Positions 21,869 through 33,131 are shown, counted from the stretch's first letter. The stretch is DNA of 64,000 nucleotides from Paucidesulfovibrio longus DSM 6739 (GCF_000420485.1 NZ_ATVA01000018.1:158613-222612), one strand, 5' to 3'. Made by a program: numbers and translations. Notes: generated from the sequence alone by a model not told the origin.

Positions 21869-23791
21869 TCAGCGGGCCCAGGCCGGGGGACGGGGCAGGA
21901 CGACCGTGATCAGCGTGCCTTCCTCGCTGGAGGTGCGCATGGAGATGCTCCCTTCCTGCACCTCGGCCATGAGTTTTGCGGAGTAGGTTCCGAGGCCCGT
22001 GCCGTTGAGCTTTCCGGAAGTGGAGTATTTGTCGAAGAAGGTCGCCCGCACGGCTTCGGGCACGGGCAGGGGATTGCGGATTTCGATGCGCGCGGGGTCG
22101 CCGCGCAGCAGTCGTATCTGCGTGGTTTCATTTTCCGGCGTGGATTCCAGGGCGTTGCGGATCAGGTTGGAGAGCAGCGAGTGGCAGAGCAGTTCCTCGC
22201 CGAAGACCGGGAAAGGCGCCTCGTCGGGTTCGTCGTCCCGGAGCACCTCGGCCCGGCGGTACAGGAAGGAGCGGGACGTTTCCTCCAGAACCCGGCGCAG
22301 GACCACGCGCAGGTCCACCCGCCTCGGCCGCAGGCGGTACACGCCCGTTTCGATCTTGTAGAGGTCCAGGGAAAGGTTGATCAGGCGGAGCATGCGGTAG
22401 CCCGAATCCTCGATGGCCTGGATGAGTTCGCGCTGCTCGGCGTTCAGGTTCGGGGCGGCCAGCAGCAGCTGCGGCACGGAAATCATGCTCAAGAGCGGGC
22501 TTTTGAGGTCGTGCCGCGTGATGCGGTCCACGTCTTCCCGGAGCTGCTGGAGCTTGTGCATTTCGCTGACGTCGTGGCCGATGGAGGTGGCCGAGACAAG
22601 TCCGCCGTGCTCGTCGAAGTGGAAGGAGATGGACCAGCGGATGTGATGGACGTTGCCGTCCGCATCCAGGACGCGGTTCTCGAATTCGGTCTTTTCGGGG
22701 CGGTCCTGGAGCCAGCTGGCGTAGGCGCGCATGGTCGAGGGACCGTCTTCGGGATGGAGGTTGTCGAAGGCGGGACGGCCGAGGTCGGTTTCCGGGCCGA
22801 AGATCCGCCGGGCCGCCTTGTTCAGGAAGGTGTACCTGCCCTGTCCGTCCACGCGGGTGACTATGTTGCTCGTGTTCTCGACCACCTCGCGGTAGCGTTC
22901 CTCGCTTTCCTTCAGGCGCTCGCGGGCCGAGCGGCGCTCCGTCACGTCCTCCTTGACCGCAAGGAAGTGGATGATTTCGCCCGTGGGCGATTTGATGGGC
23001 GAGATGGAGGCCCGTTCCCAGTATTCCGCACCGTCTTTCTTGCGGTTGCAGAATTCGCCGTACCATTCCTTGCCGGAACAGATCGTCTCCCACATCTCGC
23101 GGTAGAAGGCGGCGGGCTGCCTGCCGGATTTGAGCACGCGGGGGTTCTGCCCCAGGACTTCGGCCGACGAGTAGCCGGTGAGCAGGGTGAAATGGGGGTT
23201 GACGTATTCTATGTCGCCCTTGGGGTCGGTGATGACGATGGAAAGCGGGCTTTGCTCCACGGCGCGGGTCAGCGAGAGCAGCTTTTCCTCGCGTACCTTG
23301 ATGTCGGTGATGTCCCGGTTGCTGCCCCTGCGGCCTTGGGGAGCGCCGTCCGCGCCGAGCACGGCCATGCAGTTGTGCCCGACCCAGCGCGTCTCTCCCC
23401 CCTTGGTGATGATGCGGAATTCAAGGTTCACCGGGGAATCCTGGCCCGCGTCTTCAAGGCTGGCGTGGCTTTCCCAGACGGCGAGATCGTCGGGATGCAC
23501 GATGCGGCGCAGGAGGTCCGGGGCGGCGACGAACTCCTCGGCGCGGTAGCCTGTGAGCCGTTCGCACGAGGGCGAGATGTAGATGAACTTGCCGTCCTGG
23601 CCGATCCAATATTCCCAGTCGAAGGAGAAGTCCGCCATGCAGCGGAGGCGCTCTTCCCTTTCGCGCGCGCGTTTCAGCTCCCGGGACAGCTCCTGTGTTC
23701 GTTTTTCAAGCTCGGCGATCCGCCCGCGCAGGGCTTCCGGCTCTTCGGCTGCGGCCGGGCGCATCTGAATATTGGTCGGAGGATTACTCAT
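21869..23791 (-). CDS. Soluble multi-PAS sensor histidine kinase (640 aa)
   Basis: A short N-terminal coiled coil (~18-50) precedes three PAS/PAC units (~55-175, ~180-300, ~310-425). The kinase core has a DxxxRHDLKSPL H-box near residue 427 and an ATPase domain ending GTGLGTYSAKLMAEV. No membrane segment is seen, so it is cytoplasmic. Its kinase core closely resembles that of the gene at 25441 (HDLKSP box, GTGLGTYSAKL), marking the two as paralogues. No partner regulator is adjacent. Confidence 0.9.
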   Translation of the reverse strand: MSNPPTNIQMRPAAAEEPEALRGRIAELEKRTQELSRELKRAREREERLRCMADFSFDWEYWIGQDGKFIYISPSCERLTGYRAEEFVAAPDLLRRIVHPDDLAVWESHASLEDAGQDSPVNLEFRIITKGGETRWVGHNCMAVLGADGAPQGRRGSNRDITDIKVREEKLLSLTRAVEQSPLSIVITDPKGDIEYVNPHFTLLTGYSSAEVLGQNPRVLKSGRQPAAFYREMWETICSGKEWYGEFCNRKKDGAEYWERASISPIKSPTGEIIHFLAVKEDVTERRSARERLKESEERYREVVENTSNIVTRVDGQGRYTFLNKAARRIFGPETDLGRPAFDNLHPEDGPSTMRAYASWLQDRPEKTEFENRVLDADGNVHHIRWSISFHFDEHGGLVSATSIGHDVSEMHKLQQLREDVDRITRHDLKSPLLSMISVPQLLLAAPNLNAEQRELIQAIEDSGYRMLRLINLSLDLYKIETGVYRLRPRRVDLRVVLRRVLEETSRSFLYRRAEVLRDDEPDEAPFPVFGEELLCHSLLSNLIRNALESTPENETTQIRLLRGDPARIEIRNPLPVPEAVRATFFDKYSTSGKLNGTGLGTYSAKLMAEVQEGSISMRTSSEEGTLITVVLPRPPAWAR

Positions 23792-24092
23792 TTGGATATC
23801 CTACCACGCCCGGACAGGGAAAGGAAGAAGGCCGTGCCTTTGCGGCGTCTCGATCCGGCAAGGCCGCGAAAGGGAAGATGGGTGGGGGGCATGCTTTTCG
23901 GGTGTGCTTTTTGTCCGGGTGTCGGCGGACAGGCCGTTTCGGGCTGGTTGTCCGGTCGAATCGCCGCTGCTGGGCGCCGAAACGATTTTTTTGGAGCACG
24001 CCGATGCGGAATTCCGGCCATGTCGGCGAGATGCTGTTGTGCCCCCGGCAGGGAGCGGGTATCGTGCGCTCCAATGGAGGATACGAATCACG
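23792..24092. other. Intergenic region between divergent kinase and sdaA genes
   Basis: The 301 bp contain one candidate promoter for sdaA (24037-24065). I see no terminator, riboswitch or small gene in the rest. Confidence 0.5.
24037..24065 (+). promoter_or_regulatory. Candidate sigma-70 promoter of sdaA
   Basis: TTGTGC (24037-24042) and TATCGT (24060-24065) are separated by 17 bp, 28 bp before the start codon at 24093. Confidence 0.5.
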
Positions 24093-25440
<1,348 letters not shown>

Positions 25441-25451
<11 letters not shown>

Positions 25452-27315
25452 GGCCGGGCAGCCGCACCGTCAGCGTGGTTCCGTTCTCGTCCGAGGTGCG
25501 CATCTGCACGCTTCCGCCGTGGGCCTCGGCGATGAGCTTCGCGGAGTAGGTTCCAAGGCCCGTGCCCGAATGCTTTCCGAAGGTGGCGTATTTCTCGAAG
25601 AAGCGCTGCCGGACTTCCTCCGGAACCGTGCCGAGGTTGTGGATGGTGATGGTCGGCGCTTCCGGGTTGGTCACGGTCACGGTGACCGTGCTGCCTTCGG
25701 GCGCGGCCTCCAGGGCGTTGTTCACGAGGTTGGAGAGCATGGACAGGAGCAGGGCCGAGTCGCCCCGCGTGTCCGGGCGTTTTCCGCCTTCTGCCGCGCC
25801 GGCGACGTGCAGCGCGAAGAGGATTCCCTTGCGGTCCTGAAATCTTTGCGTCTCCCTGCGGATCTGTCCGAGCAGACTCACCAGATTGACGGGCTCCTCT
25901 CCCGGCGTGAAGTTGCCTTCCTCGATCTTGCGCAGCGTCAGCGAACGATCCACCAGCGCCAGAACCCGTTCCGCCGAGCGTTCCATGGCCGCGAGCATCT
26001 CGCGGTATTCGGACGGAATGTCCTTCGAGGTGTTGAGCAGTTGCAGGCTGGAAACCAGGGAAGCCACGGGCGACTTGAGGTCGTGGTGGAGAATGCGTTC
26101 CACGTCCTCGCGCATGGACTCCATGCGCTTGCGCCGGGTGATGTCGCGGACCATGCCGAGAATCCGCACCGGGCGCTTTCCGCCGTTGCGCTCCGCCCGG
26201 CAGGATATCTCCATGTGGCGCACCTCGCCCGATTCGGGCAGGCGCACCGCCGTCTCGAACTCGCAGGCGTCGTCGATCTTGAGGCATCTGGCCAGGCCGC
26301 GCATGTAGTCGGTCCAGGCCTCGGCTCCGAGCAGGGCGCGGAGATTTTCCGAGTTCGGCGTAAAATTGGCGGGGTGCAGGCCGAACAGCGCGTACATCTG
26401 CGCAGACCAGATGATCTTGCCGTTGTCCGCGCTCCACTCCCAACTGCCCGCCCCTGCGATGCGCTGGGCGTCGTTCAGCCGGGCTTCGCTGCGGGCCAGA
26501 TGTTCGCGGCTCTCCTGGAGGCTGCGGTAGAGCAGCCGCTGCGGTTCGGCCACTCCCGTGCGCACCACGCCGAGATATATCAAAAAATATGCGCCGATCT
26601 TGGAGAAATGTCCCAAGAGGTTGGAAAGCCCGTATACGCTGACGTAGAAGGTGAAGAACAGCTCCTGGACCACGGTCAGGGCGATGGAACCCAGCAGCAG
26701 GCGCAGAAGCACGGGGTCGAGGCTGGAACGGTGCCGGTGGAAAATCCAGCCGCTCAGGAGCATCAGCACGCAGACGGCGTATTCGCTGTAGATCTTGAAG
26801 GGCGTCAGGCCGGAGCCTTCCACGAAGCAATCCGGAAACCAGCCCAGGAAGATGAGCAGCAGCAGCGCCGAGGTCGCCAGGGCGAAGCCGCTCAGAAGGG
26901 GGGCGGGCCGGGCCGGCCGGGTCAGGTAGGCCGTGGCCAGCAGGAAGGAGAAGCTCTTGAGGTAGCGCCCGGCGATCCAGAGCTGGGTCGGAAGATTGGC
27001 CTGGTCCTTGCCGAAAACGCCCATGCCCTTGTAGGCCACGGTGTGCAGCAGGTCCACGAAGCCCACGCACAGCAGGGCCACCCCCAGGATCAGGAGGTAG
27101 CCGCGCTGGAGCCGTTCGCGCGAGTTCCAGGCCACGACAAAGGCGGCCCAGGCCACGGCTATGCTGAACAGCTCCGCAAGGGTATGGAAAAGGAGATAGT
27201 TGTATCGGCTGACGACGAACAGTGCTGCCAGACCTGCGCCGGCGATTGCCCAGGGAAAAATGAATTTTTCGGAATTCTGGGATGTTGCACTTGTGGTAGT
27301 CGCTTGGTTCGCCAT
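25441..27315 (-). CDS. MASE3-type membrane sensor histidine kinase
   Basis: 624 residues from the ATG at 27315; the frame continues to 27351. Seven or so membrane helices occupy ~15-235, with the YKGMGVFG and LPTQLWIAGRY loop typical of MASE3 integral sensors. A PAS domain (~265-385) and a kinase core with ILHHDLKSPV near residue 411 and GTGLGTYSAKLIAEA near the end follow. The kinase core is a paralogue of that in the gene at 21869, on the other side of sdaA. The MASE3 ligand is unknown. Confidence 0.9.
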
Positions 27316-27355
27316 TGAACAAGCTATACCCCAGCAAGGGGATTCCCGCAACAGC

Positions 27356-27748
27356 CTAGGACGCCAAAGCCGCTTCCGCGTCCAGTTCCGCCATGCGCTG
27401 CTCGTAACGGCGGCCCCACTCGCAGAGCTGGTTGAGCACCGGCATGATGCTCCTGCCCAGTTCCGTGAGCGAATATTCCACCTTGGGCGGCACCTGCGGA
27501 TAGACCTCGCGGTGCACCATTCCGTCCGCCTCCAGTTCGCGCAGCTGCTGGGTGAGCATCTTCTGGGTGATGCTCGGCATGGTCCGGCGCAGCTCGCTGA
27601 AGCGCAAAACTTCTTCCCCGCCGAGCTTGTAGAGGATGATCGGCTTCCATTTGCCGCCGATGAGCTGCAAGGTCAGCTCGAAGGTGCAGTGGTAGCGCTT
27701 GCCGCCCAGTTCCTTGACGACGCATTGGTTCGAGGTGCATTCGGCCAT
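27356..27748 (-). CDS. HxlR-family transcriptional regulator
   Basis: 130 residues from the ATG at 27748, preceded by GGAGAAG. Winged-helix core: [25 protein letters not shown], then [19 protein letters not shown] and a wing with [14 protein letters not shown]. It is divergent from a nitroreductase gene 125 bp away, a common arrangement for HxlR proteins that sense electrophiles or redox state through a cysteine near the N-terminus (C4, C8 and C21 here). Confidence 0.9.
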   Translation of the reverse strand: MAECTSNQCVVKELGGKRYHCTFELTLQLIGGKWKPIILYKLGGEEVLRFSELRRTMPSITQKMLTQQLRELEADGMVHREVYPQVPPKVEYSLTELGRSIMPVLNQLCEWGRRYEQRMAELDAEAALAS

Positions 27749-27794
27749 GGCTTCTCCAGTGGTATCAAAATGGGAACTATTCAACTCAAAAGTG

Positions 27795-27841
27795 CGTACT
27801 TGAATGTTTCGCTGTAATGGGTGACAAGAACCGTACTTCGA
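27795..27841. promoter_or_regulatory. Repeated CGTACTT(C/G)A boxes between hxlR-like and nitroreductase genes
   Basis: CGTACTTGA (27795-27803) and CGTACTTCGA (27832-27841) are direct copies 37 bp apart in the divergent intergenic region. They are candidate operators for the HxlR-type regulator. No experimental basis. Confidence 0.35.
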
Positions 27842-27873
27842 TTTCAAGCAATTCTCAAGCAAGGAGTATCGGC

Positions 27874-28395
27874 ATGGATGTGATGCAGGCGATCTACGAG
27901 CGCAGAAGCGTTCGGAAATATACCGACGAGCCCGTTTCCGACGAAACCGTCCGCGAGCTGCTCGGCGCGGCCATGATGGCGCCCAGCGCGGGCAACGCCC
28001 AGCCCTGGCAGTTCGTGGTCATCCGCGACCGCAAGGCCCTGGAAAGCGTCAAGTCCTTCAGCCCCTATGCGGGCATGGCCGCCCAGGCCCCCCTGGGCAT
28101 CCTCGTCTGCGGCGACCGCAGCCTGGAAAAATACCCCGACTACTGGGTCCAGGATTGCTCCGCCGCGGTCCAGAACCTCCTCCTCGCGGTCCACGCCAAG
28201 GGCCTCGGCGCGGTCTGGACCGGAGTCCATCCCAAGGAAGAACGCATGGAAGGCTTCCGCAAGCTCTGCAAGCTTCCGGAAAACGTCATCCCCCTCGCCT
28301 TCCTCGTCATCGGCGTTCCCGACCAGAAGCCCCGCCGGGAAGACCGCTACAAGCCCGAGCGGGTGCACTTGGACAGCTTCGGCTCCCCCTGGTAG
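27874..28395 (+). CDS. Nitroreductase family protein
   Basis: 173 residues with AAGGAG ahead of the ATG at 27874. FMN-binding motifs are clear: [36 protein letters not shown], and the C-terminal [11 protein letters not shown]. It is probably an NAD(P)H-dependent flavin enzyme for nitro compounds, quinones or similar electrophiles, controlled by the divergent HxlR regulator. Confidence 0.92.
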   Translation: MDVMQAIYERRSVRKYTDEPVSDETVRELLGAAMMAPSAGNAQPWQFVVIRDRKALESVKSFSPYAGMAAQAPLGILVCGDRSLEKYPDYWVQDCSAAVQNLLLAVHAKGLGAVWTGVHPKEERMEGFRKLCKLPENVIPLAFLVIGVPDQKPRREDRYKPERVHLDSFGSPW

Positions 28396-28398
28396 GGC

Positions 28399-28494
28399 GG
28401 CTGAAAATCCCGCGTGGGCTGCGTTGCCGCGCACGGACCGACTCCTCGCGTATGAGGAATACGCTTCGGATCCGGTCCGTTCTTGCGCCTTGCC
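28399..28494. repeat. 96-bp hairpin repeat, copy 1
   Basis: Starts GGCTGAAAATCCCGCG and ends GCGCCTTGCC. It contains the inverted repeat GCGTAT-N5-ATACGC flanked by imperfectly complementary arms GGACCGACTCC and GGATCCGGTCC, so RNA or single-stranded DNA would fold into a hairpin of about 45 nt. It matches copy 2 at 28522 with two substitutions. It looks like a REP-type intergenic element. Confidence 0.7.
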
Positions 28495-28521
28495 CCCACG
28501 GTTTTTGAGCCGCCCGGCCCT

Positions 28522-28617
28522 GGCTGAAAATCCCGCGTGGGCTGCGTTGCCGCGCACGGGCCGACTCCTCGCGTATGAGCAATACGCTTCGGATCCGGTC
28601 CGTTCTTGCGCCTTGCC
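28522..28617. repeat. 96-bp hairpin repeat, copy 2
   Basis: Direct copy of 28399-28494 at an offset of 123 bp, differing at one base in the left arm and one in the loop. The rest of the 383-bp gap 28396-28778 has no gene; open frames across it are translations of the repeat. Confidence 0.7.
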
Positions 28618-28778
28618 GCCGCGTCGGCCGCGTCGCGTCGTCCTCGGGCCGACGTGTGGTCGGCCTGTCGTATCTGCGGAGAAATATGAATTCTTTTTGT
28701 GGATAGTTGTTGTCCTGTGTGCGGGGACTGTTGTAGAGTCCTTCGCAATGCTGTCAAGATGTTGAAATAAAAGGATCG

Positions 28779-29105
28779 ATGATGAGATTCGATGACGGAG
28801 TGACCTTGACCGTGCGGTTTCGGGCTCTTCCCGGCAGAGCGGAAGACTTGCGAACCGCATTGGCCGAGCTGGCCTTGGCCAGCCGCAAGGACGCGGGCTG
28901 CCGGCGCTACGACCTCTTCCGCCGAGGCGAGGACGATGTGCTGTTGCTGGAGAATTGGAGCGCCCGCGACCTGCTGGACGCGCACCTCGCGCAGGAGCAC
29001 GTCCTCCGCTTCCAGGCCGGAGCCGGAGGGCTGCTCGCCGCTGCGCCGGAGATTCTGGAGTGGGAACCCTTTGACCTGACCAAAACGCGCACGGAGGAAA
29101 AATGA
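28779..29105 (+). CDS. Antibiotic biosynthesis monooxygenase (ABM)-like protein
   Basis: 107-108 residues (ATG 28779 or 28782; AAAGGA upstream). A small ferredoxin-like fold of the ABM/YgiN type: VTLTVRFRALPGRAEDLRTAL, CRRYDLFRRGEDD, LLLENWSARDLLDAHLAQEHV. Members act on quinols or similar small aromatics. Its stop overlaps the start of a flavin reductase by four bases, so the two are co-translated. Confidence 0.8.
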   Translation: MMRFDDGVTLTVRFRALPGRAEDLRTALAELALASRKDAGCRRYDLFRRGEDDVLLLENWSARDLLDAHLAQEHVLRFQAGAGGLLAAAPEILEWEPFDLTKTRTEEK

Positions 29106-29671
29106 AAGTATCCTTGGGAGCCGAAATCCTGGCCATGCCGACCCCGGTCTGGATCGTGGGCAGCTACGACGCCGAGGACAAGCCCAACGCCATGACCATT
29201 GCCTGGGGCGGAGTCTGCTGCTCCAAGCCGCCCTGCGTGGGCGTGTCCCTGCGCAAGGCCACCTACACCTACGACTGCATCCTGGCGCGCAAGGCATTCA
29301 CCGTGAGCATTCCTTCCGAAAGCAACGCCAAGGAGGCCGACTACTTCGGCATGGCCTCCGGCCGCGACGTGGACAAATTCGCGGCCACGGGCCTGACCCC
29401 GGTGCGCAGCGAGGTCGTGGACGCGCCCTATGTGGGCGAGTTTCCGCTGGTCCTGGAATGCCGACTGCTCCAGACCGTGGAGATCGGCCTGCATACCCAG
29501 TTCGTTGGCGAAATCATGGACGTGAAGGCGGACGAAAACGTGCTCGTGGGCGGCAAGCCCGCCCTGGACAAGGTCTTGCCGCTGCTCTACGGCACCGGGA
29601 GCAAGTCCTATTTCCGAAGCGGTCCCTTCCTGGGCAAGGGGTTCAGCATCGGCCGGGGCTACATGGGCTGA
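29102..29671 (+). CDS. Flavin reductase family protein (flavoredoxin-like)
   Basis: 189 residues. The split-barrel FMN-binding pattern is seen in PTPVWIVGSYDAEDKPNAMTI, CCSKPPCVGVSLRKATYTYD and FTVSIPSESNAKEADYFG. It resembles flavoredoxin-type electron carriers found in sulfate reducers. The start is coupled to the ABM gene by ATGA. The two probably work on the same redox substrate. Confidence 0.88.
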   Translation: MKVSLGAEILAMPTPVWIVGSYDAEDKPNAMTIAWGGVCCSKPPCVGVSLRKATYTYDCILARKAFTVSIPSESNAKEADYFGMASGRDVDKFAATGLTPVRSEVVDAPYVGEFPLVLECRLLQTVEIGLHTQFVGEIMDVKADENVLVGGKPALDKVLPLLYGTGSKSYFRSGPFLGKGFSIGRGYMG

Positions 29672-29868
29672 GGCGCGCCGCTGCGGCGACGGCTTTCGGA
29701 TTTGCGGCGACACAGGGCGGGGGAGCATGTTCCTCCGCCTTTTTCCATGTCTTTTCCCGTCCGGATGGGGCGGGGCAGACATTCTTCCCCGGAAGAGGTA
29801 TGCTCGGTGCGAACTCCGGAGGGGCCTTTTCGCGCCGTCTCCGGAAAAGACAGGCAAGGAGAGTCGCG

Positions 29869-30783
29869 ATGCGAATGGGAATGGTCGGCCTGGGCCGCAT
29901 GGGCGGAAACATGGTCCGCAGGCTGTTGCGGACCGATATCGAGGTCGCGGCCTGGAACCGCACTCCGAGCCGCGTGCAGGAACTGGCGCGGGAGGGGGCG
30001 CTGCCCGCCGGGAATCTTTCGGAGCTGGTGGGGCTGCTGCCCGCGCCGCGCGTGGTCTGGTGCATGCTGCCCGCCGGGGCGGCCACCGAGGAGCGCCTGG
30101 ACGAACTGGCCGCGCTGCTCTCCCCCGGAGACGTGCTCGTGGACGGCGGGAATTCCCGCCACACGGACGACCCCGTCCGGGCCGAGCGGTTCGGGGGGCA
30201 GGGCATTCATTATATGGACGTGGGCGTTTCCGGCGGCGTCTGGGGGCTCACCGAGGGCTATTGCTGCATGGTGGGCGGCTCCGAGCAGGGATACAACCTT
30301 CTCGAGCCGTTTCTGCTCGCCCTGGCCCCGGCAGGCGGGGTCATGCACTGCGGGCCGAGCGGCGCGGGCCATTTCGTGAAGATGATCCACAACGGCATCG
30401 AATACGGCATGATGCAGGCGTACGCCGAGGGCTTCGCGCTGCTGGAAGGCTCGGCGTATGCCGAGGGGCTGGACTATGCCGAGCTGGCCCGGCTCTGGAA
30501 CCGGGGCAGCGTGATCCGCTCCTGGCTCCTGGAGCTGGCCGGGCGCGCCTTCGAGCAAAGCCCGCGTCTGGAGGAATTGCGGCCCTGGGTGGACGATTCC
30601 GGCGAGGGGCGCTGGACCGTGGAGCAGGCCCTGGAATCGGGCACGCCCGCGCCCGTGCTGACCCTGGCGCTCATGGAGCGGTTCCGTTCGCGCACGGAAA
30701 ACAGCTTTGCGGACAGGCTGCTGGCCGCGCTGCGCAACGAGTTCGGCGGCCATTCCGTCCGGCGCAGGGAGGAGGGGGAATGA
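29869..30783 (+). CDS. gnd: 6-phosphogluconate dehydrogenase, decarboxylating (short type)
   Basis: 304 residues from the ATG at 29869 (AAGGAGAG upstream), the ~300-residue class rather than the 470-residue one. NAD(P) site GLGRMGGNM at ~7-15, substrate motif DGGNSRHTDD, and the catalytic GAGHFVKMIHNGIEY with Lys and His. It oxidises 6-phosphogluconate to ribulose 5-phosphate plus CO2. First of the gnd-zwf-pgl operon; its stop overlaps the zwf start. Confidence 0.93.
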   Translation: MRMGMVGLGRMGGNMVRRLLRTDIEVAAWNRTPSRVQELAREGALPAGNLSELVGLLPAPRVVWCMLPAGAATEERLDELAALLSPGDVLVDGGNSRHTDDPVRAERFGGQGIHYMDVGVSGGVWGLTEGYCCMVGGSEQGYNLLEPFLLALAPAGGVMHCGPSGAGHFVKMIHNGIEYGMMQAYAEGFALLEGSAYAEGLDYAELARLWNRGSVIRSWLLELAGRAFEQSPRLEELRPWVDDSGEGRWTVEQALESGTPAPVLTLALMERFRSRTENSFADRLLAALRNEFGGHSVRRREEGE

Positions 30784-32324
30784 GCGCGGCGAACAGCAAA
30801 GCGACGATCACGGCGGAAACCCGGACCCGCGCCGAGGCCTGCGGGCTGGAGCCCCCCCGTGATCCCTGCGTCCTGGTTCTCTTCGGGGCCACGGGCGATC
30901 TGGCCGGGCGCAAGGTCGTCCCGTCCCTCTGCGATCTCCTGGGCCACGGCGGCCTGCCCGAGCCCTTCGTGCTCATGGGCGTGGGCAGAAGCGAACACTC
31001 GGCGGAGTCCTTCCGGGAGCACCTGCGCGAGGCCGTGGCCGAGCACAAGCCCGACGCCCTCAAGCATTGGGACGAGCTGGCGCCGCGCGTGCTTTACCGC
31101 CGCGTGGACAACGACAACGATGGGGACTTCAAGGCCCTGGCGGATGCGCTGGACACCCTGGACCGGGAGCAGCGGCTCGGCGGCAACCGCATTTTCTATC
31201 TGGCCGTGCCGCCCACGGCCTATGCGGACCTTGCCGCAAGCCTGGGCCGGGCCGGACTGGCCGCCCAGACCGGCGACAGCGAAGGCTGGTCCCGGCTGGT
31301 GGTGGAAAAGCCCTTCGGCCACGACCTGGCCTCGGCCCGCGCGCTGGACGCGGCCCTGCACGAGCATTTCGGAGAGGACCAGATTTTCCGCATCGACCAC
31401 TACCTGGCCAAGGAAACCGTGCAGAACGTGCTTTCCCTGCGGTTCGCCAATGCGCTCTTCGAGCCGGTCTGGAACCGTCGCTACATCCGTTCGGTCACGG
31501 TCACGGCGGCGGAGAGCATCGGCGTGGGCCACCGGGCCGGATATTACGACCGTTTCGGCGTGCTGCGCGACATGTTTCAGAACCACATGATGCAGCTGCT
31601 GGCGCTCTGCGCCATGGAGCCGCCCTCGCTCTACGAGGCGGACCGCATCCGCGACGAGAAGAACAAGGTCTACCGGGCCTTGCGGCCGTTCCCCACGGAG
31701 CGCATCGAGCAGCACCTCGTGCTCGGCCAGTACGCGCCCGGAACCCTGGACGGCGAGCTGGTGCCCGGCTACCTGGACGAGGAAGGAGTGGACCCGGAAT
31801 CGCTCACGCCCACCTTCGCGGCCATGCGCGTGTATGTGGACAACTGGCGCTGGCAGGGCGTGCCCTTCTGCCTCGTATCCGGCAAGCGCCTCGCGGCCAA
31901 GCGCACGGAAATCGTCATCCATTTCCACGAAGTGCCGCATTCCATGTTTCGCAGCGTCTTCGGCGAACACATCGCCTCCAACCGTCTCGTGCTCGGCATC
32001 CAGCCGGGCGAGGCCGTGACCCTGACCTTCCAGGCCAAGGCTCCGGGCTCGCGGATGTGCCTGCGGCCCGTAACCATGGAATTCGATTATGCGGCGGGGT
32101 TCGACGCGCCCGCCCTGGAAGCCTACGAAAAGGTGCTCCTCGACGTCATGCTCGGCGACCAGACGCTCTTTTGGCGGCAGGACGGCGTGGAACTCTGCTG
32201 GGGATTTCTCACGCCCATCCTCATGGGCTGCGACTGCCCGGAGCAGGCCGAGCGCCTGCTGCTCTACAAGGCGGGAACCTGGGGACCGCGCGAGGCCCAG
32301 CGGCTCATGGAGCCGGATTCCTGA
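30780..32324 (+). CDS. zwf: Glucose-6-phosphate 1-dehydrogenase
   Basis: 514 residues; the ATG at 30780 overlaps the gnd stop (ATGA) and follows GGAGGGG. Nucleotide site GATGDLAGRKVVPSL near residue 38, active-site RIDHYLAKETVQN with the conserved His near 205. It oxidises glucose 6-phosphate to 6-phosphogluconolactone. Length and motifs are normal for the family. Confidence 0.96.
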   Translation: MSAANSKATITAETRTRAEACGLEPPRDPCVLVLFGATGDLAGRKVVPSLCDLLGHGGLPEPFVLMGVGRSEHSAESFREHLREAVAEHKPDALKHWDELAPRVLYRRVDNDNDGDFKALADALDTLDREQRLGGNRIFYLAVPPTAYADLAASLGRAGLAAQTGDSEGWSRLVVEKPFGHDLASARALDAALHEHFGEDQIFRIDHYLAKETVQNVLSLRFANALFEPVWNRRYIRSVTVTAAESIGVGHRAGYYDRFGVLRDMFQNHMMQLLALCAMEPPSLYEADRIRDEKNKVYRALRPFPTERIEQHLVLGQYAPGTLDGELVPGYLDEEGVDPESLTPTFAAMRVYVDNWRWQGVPFCLVSGKRLAAKRTEIVIHFHEVPHSMFRSVFGEHIASNRLVLGIQPGEAVTLTFQAKAPGSRMCLRPVTMEFDYAAGFDAPALEAYEKVLLDVMLGDQTLFWRQDGVELCWGFLTPILMGCDCPEQAERLLLYKAGTWGPREAQRLMEPDS

Positions 32325-32356
32325 AACCGGATGCACGCATCCGAGCGGAGGACGTC

Positions 32357-33121
32357 ATGCGCAAGGTCATCGTCCACAAGGACCACGAAGACGCGAGCAT
32401 GGCCGCGGCCCAGCTGCTGCTCGACAGGGTGGCCGCGCACCCGGCCATGGAATTCCACCTGGGGCTTTCGGGCGGCTCGACTCCGAGGCGCCTTTTCGAA
32501 CTCCTGGCCGGGGAGCCGTTCCGCTCGCAGATGCCCTGGGGCGACCTGCGTTTCTGGTTCGCGGACGAGCGCGCCGCGCCCCCGGACAGCCCGCTCTCCA
32601 ATTTCCGGCAGGCCGAGGAACTGCTCTTCGCGCCTCTGGAGATACCCCGGCGGCATGTTCTGCGCATTCCCGCCCAGCGGGGCGCGGCCCAGGCTGCGGC
32701 CATCTACGACGAGCTGATGGCGGAGCGGTTCGGCGCTCTTCCCGAAGCCGAGGGCCTGGACATGGTCCTGCTGGGCATGGGCGCGGACGGGCATACGGCG
32801 TCGCTTTTTCCCGGCCACGCCGCCCTGGAGCGGCCCGATCCGCCGGACGCCTGGGCCGTGGCCGTGGAGGAGCTTCCCATGGTCCCGGACCCCGGCTCGC
32901 CGCACGATTCGGGTGCGGCCGCGGGCCTGGACCGCGTCAGTCTGAGCCTCGCCGCGTTGAACGCCTCGGCGTGCGCCGTGCTGCTGGTCACGGGCGCGGC
33001 CAAGTCCGCAGCCCTGGCCGAAGCACTGCGCACGGAGGGCGCTGCCTCTCCGCTGCCCGCCGGGCGCGTTGCCGCGCGGGAAACCATCTGGATCGTTGAC
33101 CAGGAGGCCCAGGGCCGCTAA
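32357..33121 (+). CDS. pgl: 6-phosphogluconolactonase
   Basis: 254 residues from the ATG at 32357 (GGAGGA upstream). DevB-type motifs: LGLSGGSTPRRLFELL, FWFADERAAPPDSPLSNF and the signature LLGMGADGHTASLFPG. It hydrolyses the lactone made by Zwf, completing the oxidative branch of the pentose phosphate pathway within one operon. Confidence 0.94.
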   Translation: MRKVIVHKDHEDASMAAAQLLLDRVAAHPAMEFHLGLSGGSTPRRLFELLAGEPFRSQMPWGDLRFWFADERAAPPDSPLSNFRQAEELLFAPLEIPRRHVLRIPAQRGAAQAAAIYDELMAERFGALPEAEGLDMVLLGMGADGHTASLFPGHAALERPDPPDAWAVAVEELPMVPDPGSPHDSGAAAGLDRVSLSLAALNASACAVLLVTGAAKSAALAEALRTEGAASPLPAGRVAARETIWIVDQEAQGR

Positions 33122-33131
33122 CGTCCCGCCC

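Noticed and set aside
28307..28765. Small ORFs across the hairpin repeats
   Set aside because: Their translations repeat the same peptide from the two DNA copies, without ribosome sites. They are products of the repeat element.
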